Below are positions 34,222 to 43,794 of a DNA stretch of 64,000 nucleotides, piece by piece. Origin of the DNA: ZC4RG20 sp963782445 (GTDB taxonomy: Bacteria > Pseudomonadota > Gammaproteobacteria > Steroidobacterales > Rariloculaceae); assembly GCA_963782445.1 (NCBI GenBank), contig CAWAJM010000001.1, positions 1,922,001-1,986,000 on the forward strand, in the 5' to 3' direction. The translations under genes and the position numbers were made by a program. How positions within the stretch are numbered: position 1 is the stretch's first letter; each line of letters opens with the position of its first letter. The notes under the pieces are model-generated. The model had not been told where the DNA came from. It worked only from the letters and a program-made list of their open reading frames with translations, and did no database searches.

Positions 34222-37200
34222 CTACGGCATGGCGTCCTCGACGGCAGCCTCTCCGGCCAAATGACCGTGCGGGTCGAGCAGTCGGTAGAGCCCGGGCAGC
34301 AGGAAAAGCACGATGGGCCCCGAGAGCGTGAAGCCGCCGATTACGGCGATCGCGAGCGGCTGCATGAGCTGGGAACCGGCGCCGACGGCGAGCGCGAGCG
34401 GCAGCAGCGCGAAGCCCGTCGCGAAGATCGTCATCGCCACGGGGCGCAGGCGCCGCATCGAAGCCAGGTGCCAGGCCTCGCGGACAGCCATGCCTTCCCG
34501 AAGCGCGTGCCGCGCCTCGTTGATGACGAACATGGCGTTCTCGGCGACCATGCCGACCATCATGATGGCGCCGACGTAGCTCGAGACGTTGAGCGACTTG
34601 CCGAGAATCAGCAGCAGCCCGAGGGCGCCCGGCAGCACGGCGATCGCGCACAACGAGGTAACGATCGGCGCGCGCCAGTCGTCGAACGCGAACAGGACGA
34701 CGAGCGAGACGAGCACGAGGGCGGCGATGAGGACATAGAGCAGGTCCTGGAACGACTGTTGCTGCTGCTGAAATTGTCCCCCGAACTTGACGGACATGCC
34801 GGGGCCGAGCGCGACCTCGCGGCGTATGCGGGCCCGGATCTCGGCGACCGTGCTGCCGAGGTCGCGGCCGGACAGCCGGGCCGTCACGCCCACGTAGGTG
34901 TTGAGGTTCTCGCGATCGATCTCGGTTTCGGGTGCACCGGTGCCGATCGAAGCAACGTCGCGCAGGGGCAGCAAGGCCGAGCCGGCACGGATCCGCAAAT
35001 CACCCATCGCGCTTGCGCTCGGCTCCAGCACGCGGACGTCGTACATTCGGTCGCCGACGCGGATCTGGTCCACGACCGTGCCTATCAGAGCCGGCGCAAC
35101 TTGCGCGTTGACCTGGTCGGTCGTGAGACCGTAGCGCGCCGCCGCTTCCGGCTTCACGCGGATGTTCAAGGCCGGGCCTGCGATCGTGATGCCGTCGAAG
35201 GTGTCTTCGACGCCGCGCGTGTCGGCGACGATCTTGGCGATCTGCTTCGCCTTCTGCTCGAGCAGGGCCGTGTTGCTGCCGAATATCTTGATATCGATCG
35301 GCTGCGGCTCGCCGCCCGTCAGATCGCCGAGATTGTCCTCGATGAGCTGGCCGAAGTCTGTGTTGATAGCCGGCTCCACGGCGGCGATGCGCGTGCGCAG
35401 TTCGTCGATGATGTCGTCGACGGGCCGGCGCTCGCTGCGCGGCTTGAGGTTGATGACGTAGTCGCCCCGGTTGGGCTCGGTGATGAAGAAGCCGAGTTGA
35501 GTGCCGGTGCGCCGCGAATAGCTCTCGACGCCGGGCACCGCCATGATGACCTTCTCGGCCTCGTTTAGCATCTTGTTCGTGTCGCTCAGCGACGTGCCGG
35601 GCGGTGTCCAGTAATCGAGGATGATGGAGCCTTCGTCCATCGAGGGCAGGAAGTCGGTGCCGATTCGGCCGTAGAGCCACCACCCGGCGCAGATCAAGCC
35701 GATGAGGCCGACGACGGCGATCGAGCCGTGGTCGACGAACAGCCCCGCAAAGCGGCCGTAGGCCGCGCCGAGGCCCGCGCTCAGGCGGCCACGGAAGCCT
35801 CGCGGCGTTGCGGGCTTCTTCATGGCGCCGGGCTCGGCATGCGTCGCGGCGGCGGCCTCGGCCTTCCGCTGTGCGCGCCGTCTGCGGCCGACCTTCTCCA
35901 GCGCGACGATCGCGGCCGGCGCGGCGACCACGCCTACGAAGAACGAGACGGTCAGCGCCAAGGCCATCGTGAGCGCCAGGGGCTTGAAGAAGGCGCCCGT
36001 GATGCCCGGCAGGAGCGCGAACGGCAGGAAGATGATGACCGTCGAAAGGCTCGAGCCGATCAGCGCCGGAAGCAGCTTGCGGATCGAGGCCGCCGCGGGG
36101 TCGGGACTGCCTTCGTCGCGATGGCGCTCGATGTCCTCGACGACGACGATCGCGTCGTCGGCGATGAGACCGAGGGCGGCGGCGATGCCGGCCAGGGTCA
36201 TGAGGTTGACGGTCTGCCCCGTGGCCCCGAGCAGCAGGCCGACGATGGCGACCGTGATCGGTATCGTCGCGGCGGCGACGAGCGTCGTGCGCCAGCTCCA
36301 GAGGAAGCCGTAGAGCACGAGCGCCGCGAGGACGACGCCGACAAGCACGGCGTCTTCCGTGCCGCTGACCGAGTTCGAGACGAAACGAGCCTGATCGTAG
36401 AACGTCGTCCACTTGGTCCCGGGCGGCAACAGGTCCGGCCGGTCCTTCAAGAGCTGGCGCACGCTCTCGGCGATCGTGACGGTGTTCGCCGAAGGTTGGC
36501 GAATGACGTTCACGAGCACGGCGGGCTTGCCGTTGGCCGTCGTGCGGATGAAGGAGACCTCGTCGGCCACGGAGAGCTTGGCGAGGTCCGCCAGCGTCGC
36601 CGGGGGGCCCTGCCGGACGGGCACCGAAATCTTGGAGAGCGCGCGAATATCGTGGACGCGCCCGGTCGTCAGGGCGAGGTAGAGCTCGTGGTTGCGCTCG
36701 GTCAGCCCGGCCGACAGCACGTCGTTGTTGGCCCGTATGGCGTCGATGACGTCCGCGGCGGAGAGGCCGCGCCCCTGCAGCGCCTGCGAATCGAGCCGAA
36801 TCTGAAACTCGCGCTGCCGCCCGCCCTGAACTTGAATCTGGGAGACGCCGTCGATGCCGAGCAGCGCCGGCTTCAGTGTGTATTGAGCGAGGTCGAGGAG
36901 CTGTGCCTGCGACTCGGTATCGGATGTGAGCGCGTAGCCGAGGATCGGAAAAATCGCGGTGTTCATCCACTCAACGTCGATGTGCGTGTCCGGCGGCAGG
37001 TCCGTTTGGATACGCTGCGTCTCGCCCTGAACGCGCTGGAGCGCGACCTGCATATCCGTGCCCCAGCGGAACTCCGCCGAGATCTCCGTGGAGCCGCGCG
37101 AGGTAATGGAGCGGACGACCGTCACGCCGGGGACGCGGCGAATCGCTTCCTCGAGCGTGCGCGTCACGGTCGGCATCATGCGCGCCGCAGGCTCGTCGCC

Positions 37201-37353
37201 CGCGTCGGCGATGACCTTGACGATCGGGAAGGTCACCGAAGGAAAGATCGAAGAGGGCAGCCGGGCCAGCGAGTAGATGCCGGCCACGGAGAGCAGCAGC
37301 AGCAATCCGAACAGCGCGTGTGGGCGCCGGCGCATTCTGTCGAGAAATTTCAT
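34222..37353 (-). CDS. RND efflux pump, inner-membrane permease (second system)
   Basis: A 1043-residue RND permease with 12 helices. 'LPSSIFPSVTFPIVKVIADA' and 'MPTVTRTLEEAIRRVPGV' start the first porter domain. TM4 keeps two Asp in 'GLIADDAIVVVEDIERH'. TM10 has 'MVAENAMFVINEAR', with Glu where AcrB has Lys. A cytoplasmic Arg/Lys/Ala-rich segment ('RRRRAQRKAEAAAATHAEPG') interrupts the two halves. It is the last gene of the unit regulator-kinase-TolC-adaptor-pump, but a 79-base gap with its own regulatory-box copy precedes it. The substrate is unknown. Confidence 0.9.
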   Translation of the reverse strand: MKFLDRMRRRPHALFGLLLLLSVAGIYSLARLPSSIFPSVTFPIVKVIADAGDEPAARMMPTVTRTLEEAIRRVPGVTVVRSITSRGSTEISAEFRWGTDMQVALQRVQGETQRIQTDLPPDTHIDVEWMNTAIFPILGYALTSDTESQAQLLDLAQYTLKPALLGIDGVSQIQVQGGRQREFQIRLDSQALQGRGLSAADVIDAIRANNDVLSAGLTERNHELYLALTTGRVHDIRALSKISVPVRQGPPATLADLAKLSVADEVSFIRTTANGKPAVLVNVIRQPSANTVTIAESVRQLLKDRPDLLPPGTKWTTFYDQARFVSNSVSGTEDAVLVGVVLAALVLYGFLWSWRTTLVAAATIPITVAIVGLLLGATGQTVNLMTLAGIAAALGLIADDAIVVVEDIERHRDEGSPDPAAASIRKLLPALIGSSLSTVIIFLPFALLPGITGAFFKPLALTMALALTVSFFVGVVAAPAAIVALEKVGRRRRAQRKAEAAAATHAEPGAMKKPATPRGFRGRLSAGLGAAYGRFAGLFVDHGSIAVVGLIGLICAGWWLYGRIGTDFLPSMDEGSIILDYWTPPGTSLSDTNKMLNEAEKVIMAVPGVESYSRRTGTQLGFFITEPNRGDYVINLKPRSERRPVDDIIDELRTRIAAVEPAINTDFGQLIEDNLGDLTGGEPQPIDIKIFGSNTALLEQKAKQIAKIVADTRGVEDTFDGITIAGPALNIRVKPEAAARYGLTTDQVNAQVAPALIGTVVDQIRVGDRMYDVRVLEPSASAMGDLRIRAGSALLPLRDVASIGTGAPETEIDRENLNTYVGVTARLSGRDLGSTVAEIRARIRREVALGPGMSVKFGGQFQQQQQSFQDLLYVLIAALVLVSLVVLFAFDDWRAPIVTSLCAIAVLPGALGLLLILGKSLNVSSYVGAIMMVGMVAENAMFVINEARHALREGMAVREAWHLASMRRLRPVAMTIFATGFALLPLALAVGAGSQLMQPLAIAVIGGFTLSGPIVLFLLPGLYRLLDPHGHLAGEAAVEDAMP

Positions 37354-37402
37354 GACGCTGGAGTCGCTCGGCCGGGGACGAACGCGATTCTATCCTCAGG
37401 CA

Positions 37403-37419
37403 CCTGACAGCAGCCTAAC
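37403..37419 (+). promoter_or_regulatory. Response-regulator-like box upstream of the second RND pump
   Basis: CCTGACA (37403-37409), five bases, CTAAC (37415-37419). This is the exact pattern of the two copies at 41.8 kb. It lies 50 bases before the pump's ATG, inside the adaptor-to-pump gap, so the pump may have an extra promoter. Confidence 0.5.
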
Positions 37420-37432
37420 GTGCCCAAGATCG

Positions 37433-38521
37433 TCAAATCCCGCCCTTGATCTGGACTTTCGTGCCTTCGGGAAGCCCGACCTGACCGTCGACGATGACGC
37501 GCTCGTTCGTTGCGATGGCGGGTTTCGTGATCTCGATGGAGTCTCCCTCGGTCACGCCCGTCGATACGTCGAGCCAATGAGCTTTGCCGTCGCCGTCGAC
37601 GACGGCGACCCGCGATATCCCCGTCACGTCGTCGGTGAGCACCGCCGCTTGGGGGACGACGGTTGCATCGGCGTGTCGGGCGACGACGATACGCGCCGTA
37701 CCGAACAGCCCGAGCCCCAGCGCGGGCCGCGTCGAGGCAAAGTCGAGGCGGACCGGGGCGCTGAAGTTCGCCGTCGATGCAAGCGGCAGGATGCCGTGCA
37801 CGACGGCCGGGACGGGCTTTGCGGAGACGGCCGGAAGGCTCACCGAAGCGGGCTGGCCCGGCTTGACGCCGTCCACGGCGCTCTGCGGGACTTCGGCCTG
37901 GAAGAAGACGCTGTCGGTTTCGGCCAGTGTGACGAGGACCTCGCTCTCGTCGACGTAATCGCCGGCCTCGGCGGAATGCGAGAGCACGACGCCCGCGGCC
38001 GGCGCCCGCAGCGACTGGCGGACGAGATCCATCTTGGCGAGCGCGATGGCCCGCTCGGCATCGGCCTTGTCGGCCGCCGTGTGCGCGGCGGCAAGCATCT
38101 GGCGGGCGCCGTCGAGCGCGGCCTGGCTGTTCTTCGAGACGACCACGGCGACGATCTGACCCTTCTTGACAACGTCGCCGTCGGCCACGCGCAGCTCGAT
38201 GACGCGGCTTGCATACGGCGCGCGCACGCGGCCTTGCCGCAGCGCTTGCGTCCGCCCGGACGCCGTGACGGCAACGTCCACGTTCTCGTGCCGAACCGGC
38301 GCGACTTCGACGGGCACGCCGACGGGCGCCTGCTCGGGCGTCGCCGGCTCCGCGGCGTCGGCCTCGGACCCCCCGCCGACGCCCGGCCCGCCGGGACCGC
38401 AGCCGGTGAGCGCGGCCGCACCGGCAAGCAGGGCCGCCGCACAGAGCGCGGCCCTCAGAGTTCGCGAGAGCGGGCACGCGCGTGTTGCCGCACGCACCCC
38501 GTTCGGCAAGGAATCGTTCAC
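37433..38521 (-). CDS. RND efflux adaptor lipoprotein (second system)
   Basis: A 362-residue membrane-fusion protein. Its signal peptide ends in lipobox 'LTGC'. The Gly-rich linker is followed by lipoyl halves ('VRAPYASRVIELRVADGDVV' and 'LRAPAAGVVLSHSAEAGDYV') with a short hairpin, barrel and C-terminal domain. It starts with GTG, which overlaps the TolC stop (GTGA). It belongs with the TolC gene upstream and the RND pump downstream. Confidence 0.88.
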   Translation of the reverse strand: MNDSLPNGVRAATRACPLSRTLRAALCAAALLAGAAALTGCGPGGPGVGGGSEADAAEPATPEQAPVGVPVEVAPVRHENVDVAVTASGRTQALRQGRVRAPYASRVIELRVADGDVVKKGQIVAVVVSKNSQAALDGARQMLAAAHTAADKADAERAIALAKMDLVRQSLRAPAAGVVLSHSAEAGDYVDESEVLVTLAETDSVFFQAEVPQSAVDGVKPGQPASVSLPAVSAKPVPAVVHGILPLASTANFSAPVRLDFASTRPALGLGLFGTARIVVARHADATVVPQAAVLTDDVTGISRVAVVDGDGKAHWLDVSTGVTEGDSIEITKPAIATNERVIVDGQVGLPEGTKVQIKGGI

Positions 38522-39810
38522 GGAGCCCCCCAACGGTAGAGATCTGCTTGTGCGACTCGGTAGCTGTAGACTACGTCGAGCAAAGATTGGTTCGCGGTGA
38601 TCCAGGCATCGTAGGCGTCGAGCACGCCGAGCGCCGTGCCTTGGCCGCCGCGGTACAGGCTCTCGGCCTGCAAATAGGCGTCGCGCGCGGCCCCGGCGGC
38701 GGCTTGCCGCTGCTGATACTCATCGAAAAGGTCCGCGAGATCCGTGGCGGCCTGCGTCCAGGCAAGCTGGGCTTGCCTGCGAACGAGCACGCTCTGGGCG
38801 CGCGCCTGACCGAGCGCCGCTTCGGCTTCGGCCACGCGGCCTTCGTAGACGCCCTTGTCCCAGAAGGGCCGCGAGAAGTTCAGCGTGACCTCCGCGCCCG
38901 AGCCAGTGCCATTGTTCATGAGCGCTACGTCGGAGCCGAGCACGGGCTGTGAGCCCACGTCGGCATCGAGCGTGACGTGGAACCTGCGGCCCGCATGCGC
39001 GACCCGAACGCCGGCCTCGCCGGCGCGCACGTCGGCTTCGGTCTGGGCCACGTCGGGCGTCGCGAGCCACGGGGCGTCCGCCTTTTTCGGGGCCGGCGCC
39101 GGCGCCGGCAGCGGAGCGAGCGTCAGAGGCGTCTCCGGCGGCCGGCCCATGAGCTCGTTGAGCGTCAACAGGCCTTCGTGCCGATCGCGTTCGGCGGCCG
39201 CGACATCGGCCCGGGCGCTCGCGAGCCGTTGCCGCGTGCGGAGCACGTCGGCGCCGACCCCTTGGCCCGCCGCCTGGCGCGATTGAACGACGGAGAGATA
39301 GGTCTGGAGGCGCTCGATGGCGCGGCGCCGGAACGCGAGCGTCGTCTCCGCGCGCCGCACCTGGTCGTAGGCCAGGCGCACGGCGTGGTCCACCTCCCGG
39401 ATCGACATGCGGTAGCCGGCCATGGAGGAGGTCGCCTCGGCTTCGCGCTGCGCGAGCCCGGCGCGCAGCTCGCCGCCGTCGTAGATCGGCGTGCGCATGA
39501 GCACGCGGGCGAGCGCATCGCTGCTCGCATAGCTCTGCGGCGCGCCGCCGTGCACGTCCCCGTCGACCGAGAGCTGCGGGTAGAGCTGGCCGCGGGCAAT
39601 CTGCGCACGGGCCACGGCCTGGCGCACCTTGTAATTAGCGACCGGTAACTGCGCGTTGTTGCGCCGCGCCTGGCTCAAGGCCTCGTCCAGCGTCAACGAG
39701 CCCGGTTCCAGCACCGTACCTGTTTGCTGTGCGAGCAAATTTCCGCACAGCGTGAAGGCGGCCAGAAACGTCAACGTCCGAGTCGCGATGAGGGTTCGGC
39801 GCAGTTTCAT
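38518..39810 (-). CDS. TolC-family outer-membrane protein (second system)
   Basis: A 430-residue outer-membrane factor with a cleavable signal peptide ('GNLLAQQ'). Paired helical repeats are visible ('LTLDEALSQARRNNAQLPVA' and 'DVAQTEADVRAGEAGVRVAH'), with 'VTLNFSRPFWDKGVYEGRVA' in the second half. The start ATG overlaps the histidine kinase stop (ATGA) and its stop overlaps the adaptor start, so the sensor, exporter and adaptor are translated in series. Confidence 0.88.
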   Translation of the reverse strand: MKLRRTLIATRTLTFLAAFTLCGNLLAQQTGTVLEPGSLTLDEALSQARRNNAQLPVANYKVRQAVARAQIARGQLYPQLSVDGDVHGGAPQSYASSDALARVLMRTPIYDGGELRAGLAQREAEATSSMAGYRMSIREVDHAVRLAYDQVRRAETTLAFRRRAIERLQTYLSVVQSRQAAGQGVGADVLRTRQRLASARADVAAAERDRHEGLLTLNELMGRPPETPLTLAPLPAPAPAPKKADAPWLATPDVAQTEADVRAGEAGVRVAHAGRRFHVTLDADVGSQPVLGSDVALMNNGTGSGAEVTLNFSRPFWDKGVYEGRVAEAEAALGQARAQSVLVRRQAQLAWTQAATDLADLFDEYQQRQAAAGAARDAYLQAESLYRGGQGTALGVLDAYDAWITANQSLLDVVYSYRVAQADLYRWGAP

Positions 39811-41075
39811 GAATACTCCGTCAGTGGAAAGGACACGGAGACCGTGGTGCCGCGCCCGAGGGCCGAATCGATGGAGATCGTAGCGTGATGCATCTGAGCG
39901 ATCCAACGCGCGATCGAGAGTCCGAGACCCGCACCGCCGGCGCGCGCATGGGAGGTGTCCACTCGATAGAAACGGTCGAACACGCGCGGCAGCTGCTCCG
40001 TGGGGATGCCCGGGCCCCTGTCCTGAATGGAAACGGACACGCGGCCGTCGCGCCGCTGGGCGGCGACGTTGACGCGGCCGCCGGCCGGCGAGAATTTGAC
40101 GGCATTGTCGAGCAGGATCATGAGCAGCTGGCGCAACAGCTCCGGGTCGCCCCGCACGGGCGCTTCGTCGAGCGCCGTTACGTCGAGCGTCACGCCCTTG
40201 CCCGAGCCGAGCGCGCGCGCATTGCTCACAACGTCGAGCAGCAGATCGTCGAGATACAGGGACTCGAGGCGCACGGGCCACGCGCCGGCATCGGCGCGGG
40301 CGATCGTGAGCAGGTTCTCGAGAATGCCTCCGAGCCGCTCGGCCTCGCCGTGGATCGCCCCGAGAATTTCGAGATACTCGTCGCCGGCGCGAGGCTGACG
40401 CAAGGCGACCTCGGCGTGGCCCCTGACGACGGCCACGGGCGTCCTGAGCTCGTGGGCCGCATCCGCCATGAAGCCCCGCATGCTCTGGAACGCGTCTCGA
40501 ACAGGCTCCGTCGAGCGCCGCGCGAGCAGCCAGCCGCCGACCCCGACGAGCCCGAGGGCGAGCACGGCGGCAAGGCCGAAGGCGAGCAAGAGGCCGGGAT
40601 ATTCGCGGTCGATCTCGACAACGTCCGCGGCGGTCACCCCGACGTACTCGCGGCCGTCGGTGAGCCGGAAGCGCCGCGCGTAGCCGCGCCAAGTCGAGTC
40701 GTTTGCGGTCTCGTGTTCGGCAAGCTGCTCGCCGCCGGCGAGCGCCTCCGCGGCGAGCGTACGTATCCAGGCCGGCGCGGCGTCGGGATGCAGCAAACGT
40801 CCCGCGTCATCGAAGACGTAGAGGCGGCGATCGGGTATTCGCAGCTCGTCGAGTGCATCGACTCGGTGGGCGTCGGGAGGTCCCTCGCGAATGCGGATTT
40901 CGGCGGCCCGCTGCAGCTCGTCCACGGCGTCGGCCAGCGAATCGTCGAGGCGCGCCGAGATCTGTCGAGTCAGGACGTAGAACAGCGCGCCGACGAACAC
41001 GGCGAGCACGAGCGCGAACACGCCCACGTACCAGGCCGTGAGCCGGACCCGCAGGCCTTTGAGCTCCTCGATCAC
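39807..41075 (-). CDS. Sensor histidine kinase of an OmpR-type system
   Basis: A 422-residue kinase. Two helices (about 10-35 and 150-170) enclose a roughly 115-residue periplasmic sensor. The dimerisation box is 'MADAAHELRTPVAVVRGHAE', followed by the N box 'LLMILLDNAVKFSPAGG', 'IQDRGPGIPTEQLPRVFDRF' and 'GAGLGLSIARWIA'. GTG at 41075 overlaps the regulator stop (GTGA). With the regulator and the RND genes in one unit, it probably induces the pump when the envelope senses its substrate. Confidence 0.88.
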   Translation of the reverse strand: MIEELKGLRVRLTAWYVGVFALVLAVFVGALFYVLTRQISARLDDSLADAVDELQRAAEIRIREGPPDAHRVDALDELRIPDRRLYVFDDAGRLLHPDAAPAWIRTLAAEALAGGEQLAEHETANDSTWRGYARRFRLTDGREYVGVTAADVVEIDREYPGLLLAFGLAAVLALGLVGVGGWLLARRSTEPVRDAFQSMRGFMADAAHELRTPVAVVRGHAEVALRQPRAGDEYLEILGAIHGEAERLGGILENLLTIARADAGAWPVRLESLYLDDLLLDVVSNARALGSGKGVTLDVTALDEAPVRGDPELLRQLLMILLDNAVKFSPAGGRVNVAAQRRDGRVSVSIQDRGPGIPTEQLPRVFDRFYRVDTSHARAGGAGLGLSIARWIAQMHHATISIDSALGRGTTVSVSFPLTEYS

Positions 41076-41752
41076 AAGCCGAAACGGTAACCGGCGCCGC
41101 GCACGGTATGAATGAGCCGCGGTGACTCGTGGTCGTCGATCTTGCGCCGGAGCCGCCCGATCAGCACCTCGAGGACATTGGAGAACGGATCGTGGTTGTC
41201 GTCCCAAACATAGGCGGAAATACTCGCGCGGTCGATGACGGCGTCGTGATGCCGCACGAAAAATTCCAGCAGCTCCCATTCTTTCGCAGTGAGGCGGATG
41301 GGCCGCCCTGCGCGCGTCACGCGGCGGCTGCGTAAATCGACGTGCAGGTCGTCGAGATCGAACGCCCCCTCGGGGACGCCGACGGGCCGGCGCGCCAGGA
41401 CGCGGACCCGAGCCAGGAGCTCGCGAAACGCGAAGGGCTTCGTCAGGTAATCGTCGGCGCCGCCCTCGAGCCCCTTGACCCGATGGTCGACCGCGGCGAG
41501 CGCCGTGAGCATGAGGACGGGGGTGGCAATACCCTCGTCGCGGATGCACCGGCAGAGGTCGAAGCCGGTGCCGCCCGGCAGCATAACGTCGAGCACGATT
41601 ACGTCGAAGCCGCCCGCCAGCGCGAGATCGTATCCCGATTCGAAATCGCCCGCCGCCGAGACGTGAATGCCCTCATCCCCAAAGCCGCGCTTCAGCACGT
41701 TCACGAGCTCGCGGTCGTCCTCGATGAGCAGCAGGTGCATGGTCTTCGGCAT
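41072..41752 (-). CDS. OmpR-family response regulator
   Basis: A 226-residue regulator. The receiver has the acidic pair 'LLIEDDREL', the phospho-Asp in 'VIVLDVMLPGGTGFD' and the Lys in 'YLTKPFAFRE'. The winged-helix output domain ends 'LIHTVRGAGYRFGL', as in OmpR/QseB/CopR. First gene of the minus-strand unit that includes the kinase and the TolC-adaptor-RND pump. An inverted pair of the CCTGACA-N5-CTAAC motif lies 83-138 bases upstream, shared with the divergent YncE-like gene. Confidence 0.9.
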   Translation of the reverse strand: MPKTMHLLLIEDDRELVNVLKRGFGDEGIHVSAAGDFESGYDLALAGGFDVIVLDVMLPGGTGFDLCRCIRDEGIATPVLMLTALAAVDHRVKGLEGGADDYLTKPFAFRELLARVRVLARRPVGVPEGAFDLDDLHVDLRSRRVTRAGRPIRLTAKEWELLEFFVRHHDAVIDRASISAYVWDDNHDPFSNVLEVLIGRLRRKIDDHESPRLIHTVRGAGYRFGL

Positions 41753-41834
41753 CGATTCCCGGTCGTTTCCGGGCCGTCCGGGACGCTTGGAGCGACCGGC
41801 GGCTCGGCCCGATCTCGGAGTCTATCGCGTTCAA

Positions 41835-41890
41835 CCTGACACTACGCTAACTAGCGCGCCGGGCAGGGCCGCTGTTAGCCCTGTGTCAGG
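41835..41890. promoter_or_regulatory. Two inverted CCTGACA-N5-CTAAC boxes in the divergent promoter
   Basis: Forward copy: CCTGACA 41835-41841, CTAAC 41847-41851. Reverse copy: GTTAG 41874-41878, TGTCAGG 41884-41890. Spacing inside each is five bases, and 22 bases separate them. The inverted arrangement between the regulator and YncE-like genes fits binding by a response-regulator dimer to both, most simply the regulator encoded here. That link is inference. Confidence 0.6.
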
Positions 41891-42000
41891 TTGGCCGGGT
41901 TAACATCGGCCATGGCGGACCCAGCTGGCGTGCCTGCGTTCGCGGGGGCCATGCTGGGGCTGCCGGTCAAGAAGAACATCCACGTACCGAGGAGTGCCCT

Positions 42001-43032
42001 ATGAACAAGAAGATGCATGGGCTGGCCGCAGCCGCCGCGCTGCTCGCCTTCGCGCAGGCGGGCACCGCCGCGGCCCAAACCTACCACGTCGCCAAGATGT
42101 ATAAGCTCGGCGGCGCGGGCTTCTGGGACTACCTGAATCTCGATCGGGCGACGCACCGGCTCTTCATCGGCCGCAACGACCGCGTCATGGTCGTCGACCC
42201 GGCGACCGGCAAGGTGCTCGGCCACGTGCCGGGCCTCATGCGGGCGCATGGCGTCGCGTTCGACCATGCGAGCGGACGCGGCTTCGCGACCTCGGGCGGC
42301 GATGCCACCGTCGTCATGTTCGACCTCGAGACCTTGAAACCGATCGGCCGGATCAAGGTCGACGAGGACGATGATGCCGTGCTGCACGATCCGGCCACGG
42401 GCCACATCTTCACGTTCAACGGCGACGCCCACACGGCCAGCGACATCGACCCGGCCAAGGGCAAGCTCGTCGGCACGATCGACCTCGGCGCGAAGCCCGA
42501 ATTCGGCGTCACGGACAGGCAGGGCAAGCTCTACGTGAACCTCGAGAGCACGTCACAGATGGCGGAGATCGACGCCTCGGCCATGAAGGTCACGCGCAAG
42601 TGGGCGCTCGCGCCCTGCGACTCACCGAGCGGGCTCGCGATCGACACGGCGCATCACATCCTGTTCAGCGTCTGCCGTAACGGCATGATGGTCATGTCCA
42701 ACGCCCAGAGCGGGCGAGTCGTCGCGCATGTGCCCATCGGCCCCGGGCCGGATGCGGCGCGGTTCGATCCGGGCACGCAGCTCGCGTTCGCCTCGACGGG
42801 CGGCGACGGTGCCATCACCGTCGTCCACGAGGACAGCCCGACGCAATTCCGGGTCGTGCAGACTGTGAAGACGGCGCTCGGCGCGCGCACGATGGAGCTC
42901 GATCCGAAGACGCACCGGCTCTATACCGTGACGGCCGCGTTCAAGCCCCGGCCGGCGCAGGCCCAAGGGCAGCGCCGGCGCCGGCCGGAGCTCGTCCCGG
43001 ACAGCTTCGAGCTCATCGTTCTCGAGAACTGA
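42001..43032 (+). CDS. Secreted YncE-like beta-propeller protein
   Basis: A 343-residue protein with a signal peptide (cleavage near 'GTAAAQ'). Seven repeated units of the YncE/quinoprotein-like propeller follow, each with a conserved aromatic-Asp-Pro pattern ('VMVVDPATGKVLGHV', 'VVMFDLETLKPIGRI', 'ASDIDPAKGKLVGTI'). The tail is Arg/Pro/Gln-rich. The ATG follows a GAGGAG at good spacing. YncE-type proteins are periplasmic and sometimes DNA- or peptidoglycan-associated; here divergent expression with the two-component system suggests an envelope role. Confidence 0.85.
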   Translation: MNKKMHGLAAAAALLAFAQAGTAAAQTYHVAKMYKLGGAGFWDYLNLDRATHRLFIGRNDRVMVVDPATGKVLGHVPGLMRAHGVAFDHASGRGFATSGGDATVVMFDLETLKPIGRIKVDEDDDAVLHDPATGHIFTFNGDAHTASDIDPAKGKLVGTIDLGAKPEFGVTDRQGKLYVNLESTSQMAEIDASAMKVTRKWALAPCDSPSGLAIDTAHHILFSVCRNGMMVMSNAQSGRVVAHVPIGPGPDAARFDPGTQLAFASTGGDGAITVVHEDSPTQFRVVQTVKTALGARTMELDPKTHRLYTVTAAFKPRPAQAQGQRRRRPELVPDSFELIVLEN

Positions 43033-43105
43033 CGCGCGCGGCCGACGAGCGCTGATTCGTCGGCGACACCTTTGAGGCGGTAGCTACAGCGGGGCAGGTG
43101 CGGCA

Positions 43106-43771
43106 ATGATCACCGTGTATGGGCGAAGAAACTCGATGAACGTCCAGAAGGTCATGTGGACGCTCGGTGAACTGGACCTCGAATATCGGCGCCTCGATAT
43201 AGCGGGATCATTCGGCTTTCCGCCGGACTACGCCTCGATGAATCCGAACGGTGTGGTACCCACGATCCGCGACGGCGATCTCGTCATGTGGGAATCGAAC
43301 GCCTGCGTCCGATACCTCGCCCGGACCTACGGTCAGGGCAGGCTGTGGCCCGACGAGCCGGCCGCTCTCGCGCACGCGGACCAATGGATGGATTGGGCTT
43401 CGTCGACCATGAACCCCGCGTTCTTCGACGCTTTCATGAACTTGATCCGCCTGCCCGCCGAGCGTGCCGATCGGGCCCGAATCGCGCGCGGGGCCAAAGC
43501 CTGCGGCGACCTCGCGAAGCGGCTCGATGCGCATCTCGGAGACAAGCCGTACCTGGCGGGGGAGGCCTTCACGATGGGCGATGTGCCGCTCGGCTGTCTT
43601 GCGTACCGGTACTTCGATCTGGCGATCGAGCGGCCGGAGACGCCATGTCTGCGCGCATGGTTCGAGCGTCTATGCGAACGACCGGCATACCGCAAGCATG
43701 TCATGATCCCTTTCGGGCGCAACGCCGAGGAATGGCTGCGCGAGGAGAAAAGAAATGCCGGGATTCAGTAG
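43106..43771 (+). CDS. Glutathione S-transferase family protein
   Basis: A 221-residue GST. The N-terminal thioredoxin fold contains the 'GRRNSMNVQKVMWTLGELDL' start with Ser as likely catalytic residue, 'NPNGVVPTIRDGDLVMWESN' with cis-Pro and the ESNA glutathione contact, and 'VRYLARTYG'. The helical C-terminal domain ('GEAFTMGDVPLGCLAYRYF') is complete. Cytoplasmic; detoxification is likely but the substrate is unknown. It stands 73 bases after the YncE-like gene on the same strand. Confidence 0.9.
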   Translation: MITVYGRRNSMNVQKVMWTLGELDLEYRRLDIAGSFGFPPDYASMNPNGVVPTIRDGDLVMWESNACVRYLARTYGQGRLWPDEPAALAHADQWMDWASSTMNPAFFDAFMNLIRLPAERADRARIARGAKACGDLAKRLDAHLGDKPYLAGEAFTMGDVPLGCLAYRYFDLAIERPETPCLRAWFERLCERPAYRKHVMIPFGRNAEEWLREEKRNAGIQ

Positions 43772-43794
43772 GCGGCCGACCCTCGGCGCTCACG

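Noticed and set aside
34261..37353. Long plus-strand frames antisense to the second RND pump
   Set aside because: No domain, signal or ribosome binding site; the pump on the other strand is complete and clearly homologous.
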